Below the pieces are notes generated by a model. The model was not told where the DNA came from, ran no database searches, and worked only from the letters and a program-made list of their open reading frames with translations. Source: Nicotiana tabacum (taxonomy: Eukaryota > Streptophyta > Magnoliopsida > Solanales > Solanaceae). From it: a DNA stretch of 64,000 nt. Each line of letters begins with the position of its first letter. The stretch's first letter is position 1. Below are positions 34,916-47,313 of the stretch, one piece after another. A program made the translations under genes and the position numbers. The stretch covers positions 62,864,419-62,928,418 of the forward strand of contig NC_134095.1 of the NCBI RefSeq assembly GCF_000715075.1. Direction: 5' to 3'.

Positions 34916-36978
34916 GAGCTGTCACACCTCCTTTTTCCTACACCCGAAAGGGTATAAGGGAGTTTTTTCCAATTTAAGGGATAATCGAATCAGGATTATT
35001 TATTTAAAATTCAGAGTCGCCACTTGGGATAATTTATGGTGTCCCAAGTCACCGGTTAAAATCCTAAATCGAGGAAGTTTGACTCTAATTATGGTCCGCG
35101 AAATAACAAAATTCGGGTAAGAAATTCTGTTAACCCGAAAGAAGGTGTTAGACATTCCCGGGTTCCGTGGTTCTAGCACAGTCACTCAATTATTATTATT
35201 GGCCTAATTATCTGATTTTAGAACATTTTAAACCTATGTGCATTTTTTAACTTTAAAAACCGCTTTTATTTATTTAAGGAATGTCAAGGTTATTTAAAAC
35301 ACATCGTAAGCCACGCTACATAAAATGCACCCGTGATTCGCGACACGTTCTTTTTAACCTTGTTGGGAATTAGAACCGGGCCACATGAAATGTACCCCTG
35401 GATTTTAATAACCGTGATAATTATATAATTAACGCGCCTAAAGCAAATTACGAAATTCATTTTTTTAATATCTAAATTAACACTTGCGAGGGCCATAGAT
35501 GATTTAATTTGCTTATGGCACGCCTCAAATCTATTTCATCAAACAATGTCTTGATCTAGCTTTTGAGAGCCGTAAATTATAGGTCTTGATCGATATGGCA
35601 CATCTCAATATAATTAACTATGCTCAATTAGAAGGTGGCAAGGTTCTTGATCAATCCAATTCAAAAATTAAACTAACTTGGATAGTCTAGGGCCTAATTA
35701 CAACCATATGGAGAGGTACTTAAATAATGTTTGACTGCTCAATAGAAAATGAACCAGCTGCAGACCAACTGAGATTCACGAATCATGCCTTGGACTGGGC
35801 TCGAAGGTGAGCCCATCTCTCAGAATGAGAACCAATTACGCTGCAGTAGGATCGAACCAAATACAGGTCCAGTAGGATGCTGGGCTTCAGTCACAAACCA
35901 GCCCATAAAACGCAAAGAGCAAGGAAAAGACGAAGGGATGGGATAAATATTTTTGGTCTTGACATTGAGCGCAACATGGCAAAACAACATAGAAGTAAAA
36001 TCTGGAAAGCCAACAATACGTAAATTATTGTACAACTCATTTGAGATCTTCAGCAGGTTGAACATCAAATTGAAATTAACCGAGGCATTCACCTCTGACC
36101 CTCATGATTTCTCCATACACTACATCAACTTACATGTAAGTTCAATACTATTTAACCAAAACTTTGGGCCATTTGAAGATAAAATTAACTAGTAAATGGA
36201 AACTAACAAGCCTTGACCTATGAAATAACAAACAAAATTAATCTAAACTATTAGAATCAAATACATACTAGATTGTAACCCTTCATAAAACTGCCAGCTA
36301 TTTTCCATAATTCCACATAGAATTGAAGAAGAACCAACAAACCATTTTCAAAAGAGTACTCAAGCATCGAACATAAGGTTAACTAAACTCCAATTCAACT
36401 AAAAAACACAGAGAAAACGAGCTAATTATACCATGGTTTTACTCTGAATTTTCGCACAGATTTAATACTTAAAGCATGAACTACTAAAGCATTTATAACT
36501 ACAGATTTATTACATTTAAGAAAGAGATAGAGGGAGAAATGGAAAAGAAGCTGAATGGCTTAAGTAGAAATATGAAAATTAGACTCCCAACAAAACAATC
36601 TTTATTGATTTCAGCAGAAACAACATCTTCCACACGTTCAAGTACCATTTGTCAATTAAGATTCAAAGGAGTACCTGGAGATAAACCCAAAATAGCCACA
36701 AACTTCAACAATAAAATAGTAAGGTCAGTATAGCTTTAAAATAGCAACAAACAACAAACATCAATCAAGCTTCAGCCATGTTTTTGATCCCAGAAAGAAA
36801 ACAACAATTCACTCAAGCTTTTAGAAACCTAAGAAATATGAAAACCCAGCTGCAATAGAACAGTGCTTGTGATTTTTTGTATTTTTCTTTCTAATTTTCA
36901 AACTCTAGTAGTATGTATATTCGTCAGCCGTTTGCTGAATTTTTAGTCTTGTAATCTCCCAAAAATGAATGAAACAGG

Positions 36979-36988
36979 CCTTATATAG
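36979..36988 (-). promoter_or_regulatory. TATA box of Ogre-2 5' LTR
   Basis: CTATATAAGG on the minus strand in the context GGTCTTTCTATATAAGGCCT; the copy in the 3' LTR is 15495-15504. It is placed about 1.7 kb from the LTR start, so most of U3 lies to its right. Confidence 0.6.
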
Positions 36989-38076
36989 AAAGACCTTAGG
37001 GCAACAGAATTGATATTTAACTTTCCCCTTTACCCCTTTCCCAATTTTTATCTTTTCATTTCAGACCCTGCATTTTGAATCTGTTTCTTAAACCAGCCCA
37101 TTCCCCATTTTTCTGGAACCTTCCCCAAGCAGTTAGGAAAGATTCCCCCTATCTAATTCCCTAAACTACCCCTCAAAGGTTTGGTAATTACTTTATTCAA
37201 ACCACATGTTTGAAACAGATTGCCCCAAATGCCCTTGGGCTTTTGCATTAGCGACTGCAACAAGCTCTTTGGGCTTCTTGCACTAGCAAACCCAAATTCA
37301 AGTTTAAGCAAATAAATTCACAAGAAAGTCCAAACTAAACCAATTTTGAATCCTACTGATATGAGATCTTCTAACAAAACAGAGTAGAAGAGAAGAAATA
37401 AAAGGAAAAGGGAAAATTAACATGTGCTAACAAAGGGTTCAATTACTTCTTAACCTATTATTATTACCGAATTAAATGACTGAAAAAAACCCTATGATTT
37501 CTAAATCCAACCGAGATGAAGACGAATAGAAGGATACCGATTAAAGAAAGGGTGGAAGAAAAGGAAGGGACATAGAAGAAAAAAATCACAGAAATAGGCA
37601 GAGGAAAAAATAAACGAAAATACCTTGTAATTGACTTAAAGAAACTCCGGTTGCTCGAATTTACCCAAAACTAATGTTTGTCGCATGTTCCTTTCAAGAA
37701 CAAACGAGCAACATCGATTTCACGTTAAATCAGCCCTGGAACTTGAAGGCTTGAACCCTAACTTTGCATGCCAAAGATCCGAGGTCAGGGTAAATTTGGG
37801 GTTTTAGGGTTGCGGGGTATTGATTTTAGATCAAAAATTGGAGAGGATTGAGAGGGATTCGAGGGAAATTGTTTTGGGGTTTAGGAAGAGGAGAGGCCGA
37901 GGATTATGAGGTGTAATTTTGGAGGCGGTTTGAGGTTGCGCCGCCGGCAGAGGGTTGCAGGAATTTAGGGCGGTGGATTTGATTAGGGTTTGGGTAGGTT
38001 AGGGAATGGGAGATGAAACTGGGGGGGGGGGACCGGTTCCGACACATTTATACATGGGGGGGGCTTGAGTTCTGGT

Positions 38077-38101
38077 CCGTTGGATCACATTGATCCAACG
38101 G
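38077..38101 (-). promoter_or_regulatory. 25-bp U3 palindrome of Ogre-2
   Basis: CCGTTGGATCA - CAT - TGATCCAACGG: 11-bp perfect arms. The 3' LTR copy (16610-16634) has one changed base, and Ogre-1 has an imperfect relative at 6333-6357. Retention in otherwise diverged U3 regions suggests a protein-binding site, unproven. Confidence 0.55.
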
Positions 38102-38717
38102 TTGAGATCGGAGGGGACAAAAACAAGGTCGTTTGGTGAGGACTGGGGACTGGACCAGGTATTTTATATGGGTTGGGGCGGGTAATGAGAAAAAATATCT
38201 TGGGCCTTAATGAATTTTCCATAACACAACAGCCCCTTTGACTCCAATTCCTTTTTCCCTTTTTTTTCAATTTGTTTTCCTTTTCTTCTTTTCTTTTTTC
38301 CTAAATTAATAAAAATCCCAAATTAAACCCCAAATTAATCTAAGTTGTAAAATTAAACTAATTATCAAATTATAAAATTTATAAAAATTATTTAATCCCA
38401 ACTTAAAAGAGAAAAGATCAATAATCTAAAATTAAAGACAATAATTGCAAAAACAAGCCAATTTTGTGATTTTCATTTTTTAACAAAACAAACAACTAAC
38501 TTATTAATCCTGGAACTATAGAATAAAACCTAAATACAATGCATGATATTTTTTGTACTTTTCATGACTTTTAATGGAAATTAAAAATGCACAAAAATGC
38601 AAATAATTAATAAAATTTCTTCAAAAATCTATGAAATTGCAAATAATGGGAAAAATTTATTTTCTTGAATTTATAGGAGTATATCATATAGGGAAAAAAT
38701 CACGTGTTCACAGGCAC

Positions 38718-39511
38718 ATCCCTCAACAATAGCAATTCAGAATAAACAAATCTGACCCGATACAGAACACACCTTCATGTTGGGCCTACCAATGAACCCC
38801 AAATCAGCTCTGGTCCGCCATGATAGATAAATAATCCTCTGAAAGTCTACAATGACTGAATCACAACACATACTAACCTTGGCTACTTTTTACGGTCCAC
38901 AACCACGAAACAATCTACTCACAAGAACTCCAGTCTCCAAATCCATAGAACATACGAATCACCATCTCTGATCTCAACTCCACCGCCTAAATGCCCACAC
39001 TTCTCCAATTACATAGTCACTCCATGAGGAATACTTCTAAAATTCTTCTGTGACACAAAGCAAAATTTGAACTCCAGCAGTCGATCAAACAAGAGAGTGC
39101 TATAACACCAATAAAGTATCCATAACTCTCGCACATCACCCTTTCTGAAATTTATACTCTCATCAACCCATACCAGTTAGTAATATCATTTACCTAGTCA
39201 TCAGAAACTGTCCATGCTGCCTAAGAATTTATGACATTCCTTTCAAAACTAAACTATGACCTTACACATGCAAATCTCAACCCTACACAACATACCGCAT
39301 ATACCATGCCATCCCACGATAAATATAAGAACTTCATAATCCACTCCGAGTCACAAGCAACTACGTACTCAACTAGCCAAAAACTTTCCATTTGATCCCA
39401 TCTAGGAGAAGATCACTATACATCACATTCTCCTTACGCTAGTAGAAGATATACCTCTCTAACCGTGGTAGAAACCATCAAGAACTCTCCGAATCCCATT
39501 TGCTCAAAACC
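38718..39511 (-). mobile_element. Element B interior, segment 2 (non-coding)
   Basis: Lies between Ogre-2's right GGCAC and element A's left CAACC. No coding potential seen. Nesting implies it continues segment 1 (13031-13429) and is continued by 51632 onward. Confidence 0.45.
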
Positions 39512-39516
39512 CAACC

Positions 39517-42453
39517 TGTCAAGAACCTAAACCCGGACTCGGTCGTGATGGCACCTCTCATGAAGACAAGGCCATCCGACACTTCCCATTTTTCCAATTA
39601 TTAACAATTTAGAATTTAGAAATAGTCTAAACATGAATAGATAATCCAAAGTAGCAAATAATATCATAAATACGTGGAAGAACAACCCAACACAGCCCTA
39701 ACCGGGGTGTCACTAGTCATGAGCATCTATAAAACTTAATACAAGTCTGAAAGGTCTACAACTAGTACAAAAGTATGATATGAGATGGAAATGATAAAGA
39801 GAGAGAAACACGGGTCTTCAGACGTCAAGCAGCTACCTCTTGAACTCTAAATGTCCACCGGGAGCTCTCAACTCGCACTGGCAGGATCAGCAATGCCTGA
39901 ATCTACACACATGGGTGTAGGGAGTAAAACTAGTACTCCAACTCAGTGAGTAATAGATGTAAATAAATACCGAAAGCAAGAAATCACGTAAGGCACAAAG
40001 CATTCTATAATGAAGCAGTAAAACCAAGTAAAATCAGTAAATGAGTGAAAGATAGATAAAATTCTTTATCTCAAATGTAGTTTCATGAAAAGCCTTTTCA
40101 ATGATTAAGCAGGTAATTGACAGTCAATTAAGAAAAATAACCATATAAAGGTTCGCCCCTCGGGCACAGTATCAATAAATCCGTCCCTCGGGCAACATTT
40201 CAGAACAGTACCAGCCCCTCGGGAATTCACATAGAACAATATCAGCCCCTCAGGCTCAATCTCACATCACAATGGGTATCCGCGCTTACTGGGGGTGTGC
40301 AGACTCTTGGAGGGGACCTTTACGGCCCAAGCACAATAACAAGCCATCTCGTGGCATCAAAATTTAGGCCCTCGACCTCATATCAATCAAGCTACCTAGT
40401 GGTGTACATATCTCAGGCCCTCGGCCTCATATCAATAACAATGTTTCTTCACAACATAGGCCCTTGTCCATACTCAGTTCCTCACAAGCCCCTCGGGCAA
40501 TAGTAAAATAGTGTTTCTCAGCCCAAACATCGTTTAAAAATATCATTTAAGTCTTAAAACAGAGTAAACATGGTTGAGTATAACAAAAGTGGAAAATAAC
40601 ATGACTGAGTTCAAGTATAAATTTAAAGCAGTGAGGAAATATCAATAAAAAGCCCCGAAGGGTTCAAATAGTTGGCACTAGGCCCAAATATGACATTCAG
40701 CCCAAATAATGATGATAGCAAATAGTTTTCAGTAAAATATGTGGTAAAATCATCAATCGGGATGGACTAAGTCACAATCCCAATAGTGCACGACCCCACG
40801 CTCATCATCAAGCGTGTGCCTCACCTCAATATAGCACTACGATGTGCAAATCCGGGGTTTCAATCACTCAGAACATCATTTAAAATCATTACTCACCTCG
40901 AACCGGCTAAATCTCTAGCTCGTGATGCCTTTACCCCTTGAATCGTCCTCCACGTGCGTCGAATCTATCCAATATCAGAACGAGGACATCAAAATATGCT
41001 AAAGGAACGATGCCCAAGCGAAAACAATCAATAAAGGGCACAAATCCCGAAATTACCAAAACCCGACCCACGGGCTCACGTCTCGAAATTCAGAAATTTT
41101 TGCACCAATAGATTCCTTATCTTCCCAAGAATTCATACATATCAAAAGTTCTCAAGTCCGACCCCAAATGGTCCTCCAAATCCCCAATCAAAAGTCCAAA
41201 TTTCCAAGCCCTAGTTCTTCAATTTTTAGCTTAATCACCATGATTTTCTAGATGGAATTCACATAATAATTGAGTTTTAAGTCCGAGCATCTTACCTCCC
41301 AACGATTCCCCTTGAATCCCTCTTCAATATCCTTCAAAAATCTCCCAAAATGACCAACTATGGAGGAAATAAGCCCCAAAATCGTGGACAAGACGAGTTT
41401 AAAAACTTTCTGCCCAGGCCCAATTTCCTTCTTCACGAACGCGGTCAAAGCCTCGCGTTCGCGAAGCACAAAAATTCCGCTGACAAAAACTCTCCTTCGC
41501 GAACGCAAACCTACCATCGCGAACACGATGCTTCAGCCTCTCAAACCTACACGAATGTGACAATGCCTCTCGCGAACGCGATGCATACTAACCCGGCTGA
41601 CCCAATTCTTCTACGCGAACGCGAAGCCCTTCTCGCGAACGTGATGCTTCACTTCCCAGCCCTCCGCGAACGCGAAGCCCTTCTCGCGAGTGCGAAGGCC
41701 AACAGTCCACTGACTTCCACTGACTCTTCGTGAACGTGAGGGTCTGCTCGAGAATGCGAAGAGTGAAAACCTGCAACTTCTGCAATTTTCTTAACTCCAA
41801 AATGATCCGTTCAATCCCTCAAAACTCACTCGAGGCACCGGATACCTCAACCAAAGGCACCAACTTATCCTAAAACCTCATTCAAACTTGTTCCAATCAT
41901 CAAAACACCTCAAACAACATCAAATCACCCAAAACACATCAGATTCAAGCCAAACTTTCTAAAATCTTCCGAATTCCGCTTTTGATAAAAAACCCAACCA
42001 AACCATGTTCGAATGACCTGAAAATTTGCACACACATCCCAAATGACCCAACGAAGCTACTGCAACTCTCGGAATTCCATTTCGACCCCTATATCAAAAT
42101 CTCGCCGACCAACCAAAAATTGCCAAAATATCAACTTTGCCAATTCAAGCCTAAATCTACTCCGAACCTCCAAAACTCATTCCGATCACGCTCCTAAGTC
42201 ATAAATCACCTCCCAAAACTAACCAAACCCTAGAAACTCACATCCGAGCCCTCTAACACATAAGTCAACACCTAGTTGACTTTTCCAACTTAAGCTTCCT
42301 CAAAAGAGACTAAGTATCTCTAACCTTACCAAATTCATTCTGGATTCGATCCGACCAACCAGAGACCACATAACACGGATAAACAAAGTATAAAGAAGTA
42401 GAAATGGGGAAAATGGAGTGGTTACTCATGAGACAACTGGCCGGGTCATCACA
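39517..42453 (-). repeat. 3' LTR of element A
   Basis: 2937 bp. Contains the GAG-loop hairpin array (about 40150-40500, plus-strand CCCCTCGGGC, GGCCCTCGGCC-like units) and a CpG palindrome array of the TCGCGAACGCGAAG type (about 41435-41765). The array differs in sequence from LTRs C, D and E though it lies at the same distance from the LTR start. Pairs with 47314-51626. Confidence 0.92.
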
Positions 42454-45400
42454 TCCTCCCCAACTTAAACAAACGTTCGTCCGCAAACGAATCAAGAAAC
42501 ATACCTGAAGCCTTAAACAGGTGAGGATATCTACTCCGCATCTCCCGCTCTGTCTCCCAGGTAGCCTCCTTCATGGGCCGACCTCTCCACTGCACTTTCA
42601 CTGAAGCTATATCCTTTGACCTCAACTTTCGAACCTGACGACCCAAAATAGCTACTAGCTCTACATCATAGGTCAAATCATCATCCAACTGAACCATGCT
42701 AAAATCCAGAACATGAGACGGGTCCCCAATATACTTCCGAAGCATAGAAAAATGAAATACCGGATGCACACTCGATAAGCTGGGTGGCAAAGCAAGCTCA
42801 TAAGCCACCTCCCCAATCTTCCGAAGCACCTTAAAAGGCCCAATGAACCGCAGACTCAATTCCCCTTTCTTTCCAAATCTCATAACACCCTTCATGGGCG
42901 AAAACTTCAACAGAACCTTCTCACCAACCATGTAGGACACATCTCGAACCTTCCTGTCCGCATACCTCTTTTGCCTCGACTGCGATGTACGAAACCTCTC
43001 CTGAATCACCTTCACCTTCTCCAAGGCATCCTGCACCAAATCAGTCCCCAATAGCCTAGCCTCACCGGTCTAGAACCAACCAACTGGAGATCTACACCAT
43101 TTCCCATACAAAGCCTCATATGGAGCCATCTGAATAATCGACTGGTAGCTGTTGTTATAAGCAAACTCTACAAGCGGTAGAAACTAATCCCATGACCCTC
43201 CGAAATTAATGACACAAGCACGCAACATGTCCTCCAATATTTGAATAGTGCGCTCGGACTGCCCGTCCGTCTGAGGATGAAAAGTCGTGTTCAACTCAAC
43301 CTGAGTACCCAACTCTCGCTGCACAGACCTCCAAAATTGCGAGGTAAACTGAGTGCCCTTGTCTGAAATGATGGAAACCGGGACACCATGCAAGTGAACA
43401 ATCTCCTGGATATAGATCTCTACCAACCGCTTTGAAGAATAGGTAGTACACACAGGAATGAAGTGCGCGGACTTGGTCAGCCGATCCACAATCACCCAAA
43501 TAGCATCGAACTTCCTCAAAGTCCGTGGAAGTCCAACAACAAGGTCCATAGTGATCCTCTCCCACTTCCACTCAGGAATATCCATCTGCTGAAGCAAGCC
43601 ACCCGGTCTTTGATGCTCATATTTCACCTGCTGACAATTGAGACACCGAGCTATAAATCCCATAATATCTTTCTTTATTATTCTCCACCAGTAGTATTGC
43701 CTCAAATCCTGATACATCTTTGCGGCACCCGGATGAATGGAATACCGCGAGTTATGGGCCTCCTCCAAAATCAACTCCCGAAGCCCATCCACATTGGGCA
43801 CACAAATCCGGCCTTGCATCCTCAACACCCCATCATCTCCAATGTTCACTTCTCTAGCATCGTCATGCTGAATTCTGTCCAGAAGGACAAGCAAGTGTGG
43901 ATCATCATACTGGTGCTCTCTTATGCGATCATATAAGGAAGACCGAGAAACCACACAAGCCAATACCCGACTGGGTTCCGAAACATCTAATCTCACGAAT
44001 TGATTGGCCATGGCCTGGACATCAACCGCAAGAGGTCTCTCCCCAACTGGAATATATGCCAAACTTCCCGTACTCACCACCTTTCGGCTCAAAGCATCGG
44101 GCACCACATTGGCCTTTCCCGAATGGTACAATATAGTGATATCATAATCCTTAAGCAACTCCAACCACCTCCGCTGCCTCAAATTGAGATCCTTCTGTTT
44201 GAACAAGTGTTGGAGGCTATGATGATTAGTAAACACCTGACAAGACACACTATACAAGTAATGTCTCCAAATCTTCAATGCGTGAACTATGGCAGCCAAC
44301 TCCAAATCATGAACGGGGTAGTTTTTCACATGGGGATTCAACTGAAGAGAAGCATAAGCAATAACTCTACCCTCCTGCATCAACACACAACCAATTCCAA
44401 CTCTCAAAGCATCATAATACACGATATATAAACCTGAAGCTGATGGCAAGTCAAACACTGGAGCTGTGGTCAAAGCTGTCTTGAGCTTCTGAAAGCTCTC
44501 CTCACACTCGTCTAACCATAAAAATTAAGCACCCTCTGGTCAACTTGATCAAGGGCGATGCGATAGATGAGAATCCCTGAACAAACCGGCAATAATAACC
44601 CGCCAAACCAAGAAAGCTGCGAATCTCTGTGGCTGAGGACGGTTTGGGCCAACTTTATACCGCCTTTATCTTCTTTGAATTAACTTGAATACCCTCGATG
44701 GACACCACGTTCCCCAAGAAAGCCACTGAACTAAGCCAAAACTCACACTTCGAGAATTTTGCATAGAGTTTCTCCTCTCTCAATCTCTGCAACACAACTC
44801 TCAAATGTTCCGCGTGCTCCTCCTGACTACGTGAATATACCAGAATATCATCAATGAAGACTATGAAAAATGAGTCAAGATAAGGCCGGAACACGCTGTT
44901 CATCAAATGCATGAACACTGCTGGGACGTTGGTCAGCCCAAAAGACATCACCAAGAACTCATAATGACCATATCGGGTCCGGAAAGCCATCTTAAGAATA
45001 TCTGAATCCCTGATCTTTAACTGGTGATAACCTGAACGGAGATCAATCTTGGAGAACACTCTCGCTTCTTGAAGCTGGTCGAATAAATCATCAATACGAG
45101 GCAAATGATACTTGTTCTTAATTGTTACCTTGTCCAATTGCCTATAATCAATTCACATTCTCATTGTGCCATCCTTCTCCTTCACAAACAGAACCGGCGC
45201 ACCCCAAGGTGACACACTAGGCCGAATGAACCCTTTATCAAGGAGTTCTTGAAGCTGCTCCTTTAATTCCTTCAACTCCGCTGGTGCCATACGATACGAT
45301 AGAATAGAAATGGGCTGAGTGTCCGGCACCAGGTCAATACCAAAATCAATATCCCTGTTCGGTGGCATGCCCGACAGGTCTGCAGGAAACACATTAGGAA

Positions 45401-46128
45401 AATCCCTAACAACTGGAACAGAATCAATACTGGGAGTCTCCGCTCCGACATCCCTCACAAAAACTAGATACGAAAGACAACCCTTCCCAACCATATGCTG
45501 GGCTTTCAAGAATGAGATCTTTCTACTGGGAACATAATCAGTCATACCTCGCCACTCAATCTATGGCACACCCGTTATAGCCAATGTGACTATCTTAGCA
45601 TGATAGTCCAGAATAGCACGACATAGAGATAACCAATCCATGCCCAAAAAGACATCTAAATCCACCATACACAATAACAAAAGATCTACACGGGTCTCCA
45701 GACACCCAATAGTCACCACACACGACCGGTACACACGGTCTACAACAACAGTATCGCCCACCGGGGTGGATACATGAATATGTGAAGCAAGAAACTCACG
45801 GGGCGTACCCAAATAACGAGAAACGTATGATGACACATAAGAAAAGGTGGAACCAGGATCAAATAATACAGAGGCATCTCTATGGTAGACTGAAATAATA
45901 CCTATAATAACAGCGTTTGAAGCAATAGCATCGGTCTGCCCGGAAATGTATAGAAACGGGCCTAACCACCACCTGATCGACCTCCCCCTCTCGGGCGACC
46001 CCTAGCTGGCTGGGAGGGTGGTGGTGAAGTAACTGGCACTGAAGCCGATGACTGACCCCTCTACTGAGATGAACTCGCAAGACGACGAGGGAACTACCTC
46101 CACATATGGCCCATCTCTCTACACTCAT
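42449..46128 (-). pseudogene. pol: Element A pol: protease, RT, RNase H, integrase, chromodomain (broken)
   Basis: From right: the remnant of a gag zinc knuckle (YECREMGHMWR, then a stop, near 46100), protease with DPGSTFSYVS (about 45860) and FLGMDWL, and RT with FIDDILVYS (about 44850). RNase H follows ([14 protein letters not shown], 44420; TNHHSLQHLF). Integrase has the HHCC zinc finger ([10 protein letters not shown]...CLNCQQ) and the catalytic D, D, E in MDLVVGLP, SDKGTQF and QSERTIQ. The chromodomain-like tail VKVQWRGRPMKEATWETE is near 42590. Stops: before IEWRG, after GTMRM, after GGSWD and after PVGWF; a frameshift near 44570. The final TGA lies inside the first five bases of the LTR. 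Confidence 0.94.
42454..42466 (-). promoter_or_regulatory. Polypurine tract of element A
   Basis: On the minus strand AAGTTGGGGAGGA directly precedes the LTR start TGTGATGACC. An identical tract is at 61034-61046 in element C. The pol frame reads through it. Confidence 0.85.
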
Positions 46129-47291
46129 AATAACTCAAGATATTCCGTGATTCTCATACACCTACAAAGCATAACATAACCTTTTCCTCTACTCAAGCCA
46201 TCCTCGGTCTCAAATATTTGTAAGCCATAACTGATCCTCCCGAACGCCTCAAACTGCAACCAACATAGCACATAACCGTGCAATCAATTAATCAATAGCA
46301 GACTCCCCCACTTGGCTCGAAGCCATAGATAGAAACATACACAATAACTCATAACGCATATACTTTATTGCTGTCATAATTCCATAGTGAGATTAGACTC
46401 AATCCTTCATAAGCTCGTGGAACACAGACCATCTGGTACTTTATATTTTCTACAAATCTCGCATTCACTCTCGTAGTAGTTAAACCCACTCTCTTAAGCG
46501 ACCCAAATTTAAATTGCAACACATATATTCCACTTATAAATGAGATCTTCTAACAGACAACATATGGATCACACAACCTCAGAACACTCCGTAGGAGATA
46601 ACCCACCTGCTTTGCCTTAAACTGGCATTTCTTTATACCTTCCTCCGTCATAAATGTTACGCAGTCACTTAATCTTCCTGAGTCTGAACTCATACCGTAA
46701 CATGAAATTTACTTCACTCCTAACTAGAAAACATGAAAAGATTCTTCACACACCCACAACTCGGGACTATTCCTCAAATCAAGATGAAAAATGAGCAATT
46801 AATAGTCTTTCTATCCTCCAGCAAACCCTTCTCGTCGCTTCCAAATCATATGATTACATCTCGCAGTCACATCACACTTATCACGTAATTATCCAATCAT
46901 CACATCCCTTAATAGGGACACAACAGAACATATGGATCAAGAAACACGCGCCCACGAAATCAACGGCTCAGGGCTCAAGCTATAGGCAAAAATCTGGCCT
47001 CAAGTCTTCCCGACTGGCCCAACATCAACAATAGAGATCACATCTCGCCCCTTGATCGGGGAATCACAAGCCATCGATGCATATCCGATATCGAGCGTTC
47101 ATGCGCGCATACAAATGCGTGGAAGGAATTCAAAGAGTTACTTTTCAAGCTGAATCAAGGACGCATGATAAGAATTAAAGAATGTGAAATTCTTCCTAAA
47201 GGTTCTGCAGCCTCTCGAGGATAAATACAGACGTCTCCGTACCGATCCATGAGACTCTACTAAACCTGCTCATGACTCGTGAGACCTATGT
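46129..47291 (-). other. Element A leader, gag missing
   Basis: No gag ORF here. From about 46135 to 47313 the sequence aligns with 52316-53506 next to LTR B (TGATTCTYATACACCYAYAA, GCAGACTCCCCCACTT, AACCATCT). It is therefore shared element leader, joined abruptly to the gag zinc-knuckle remnant. This indicates an internal gag deletion. Confidence 0.65.
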
Positions 47292-47310
47292 AACCTAGGA
47301 ACTGATACTA
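47292..47310 (-). promoter_or_regulatory. Degenerate primer binding site of element A, tRNA-iMet type
   Basis: On the minus strand TAGTATCAGTTCCTAGGTT, three changes from the TGGTATCAGAGCCTAGGTT site next to LTR B. Three bases separate it from the LTR. The changes should weaken priming. Confidence 0.75.
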
Positions 47311-47313
47311 ACT

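Larger units (their letters stand above)
13435..38712 (-). mobile_element. Ogre-2: 25.3-kb Tat/Ogre retrotransposon with both LTRs
   Basis: The left terminus TGTCACACCTCC is preceded by GGCAC (13430-13434). The right terminus ...ACGTGTTCACA is followed by GGCAC (38713-38717), a matching 5-bp target duplication. In minus-strand order it contains 5' LTR, tRNA-Arg PBS, ORF1, gag, protease, a GT-AG intron, RT-RH-aRNH-IN, three tandem arrays and a truncated 3' LTR. Length and gene order fit Ogre. Later events are a MULE in gag-pro (27336-28588) and a Tekay-type LTR fragment plus deletion at the 3' LTR (16965-18430). All ORFs carry stops or frameshifts. Confidence 0.93.
34920..38712 (-). repeat. 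5' LTR of Ogre-2 (complete)
   Basis: 3793 bp, from TGTGAACACGTGATTTTT (at 38712 on the minus strand) to GGAGGTGTGACA (at 34920). It aligns with the 3' LTR except the part deleted there. A perfect palindrome lies at 38077-38101 and a TATA box at 36979-36988. About 100 bp before its sense end it carries TGGCGACTCTG (around 35014-35024), identical to the first 11 bases of the adjacent PBS. Confidence 0.94.

Noticed and set aside
35820..36092. 90-codon ORF in the sense strand of the Ogre-2 LTR, shorter in the other LTR (14337-14552)
   Set aside because: The two copies exist because the LTR is duplicated. No domain is visible and the start differs, so coding is unsupported.
41350..41733. 127-codon ORF (also 50411-50881 and 50336-50740)
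   Set aside because: Produced by the GCGAACGCGAA arrays in LTR A; repeated Arg/Glu/Ala strings reflect DNA repeats.
43463..44431. Plus-strand ORFs opposite element A pol
   Set aside because: Shadows of the integrase and RNase H coding strand; no independent support.
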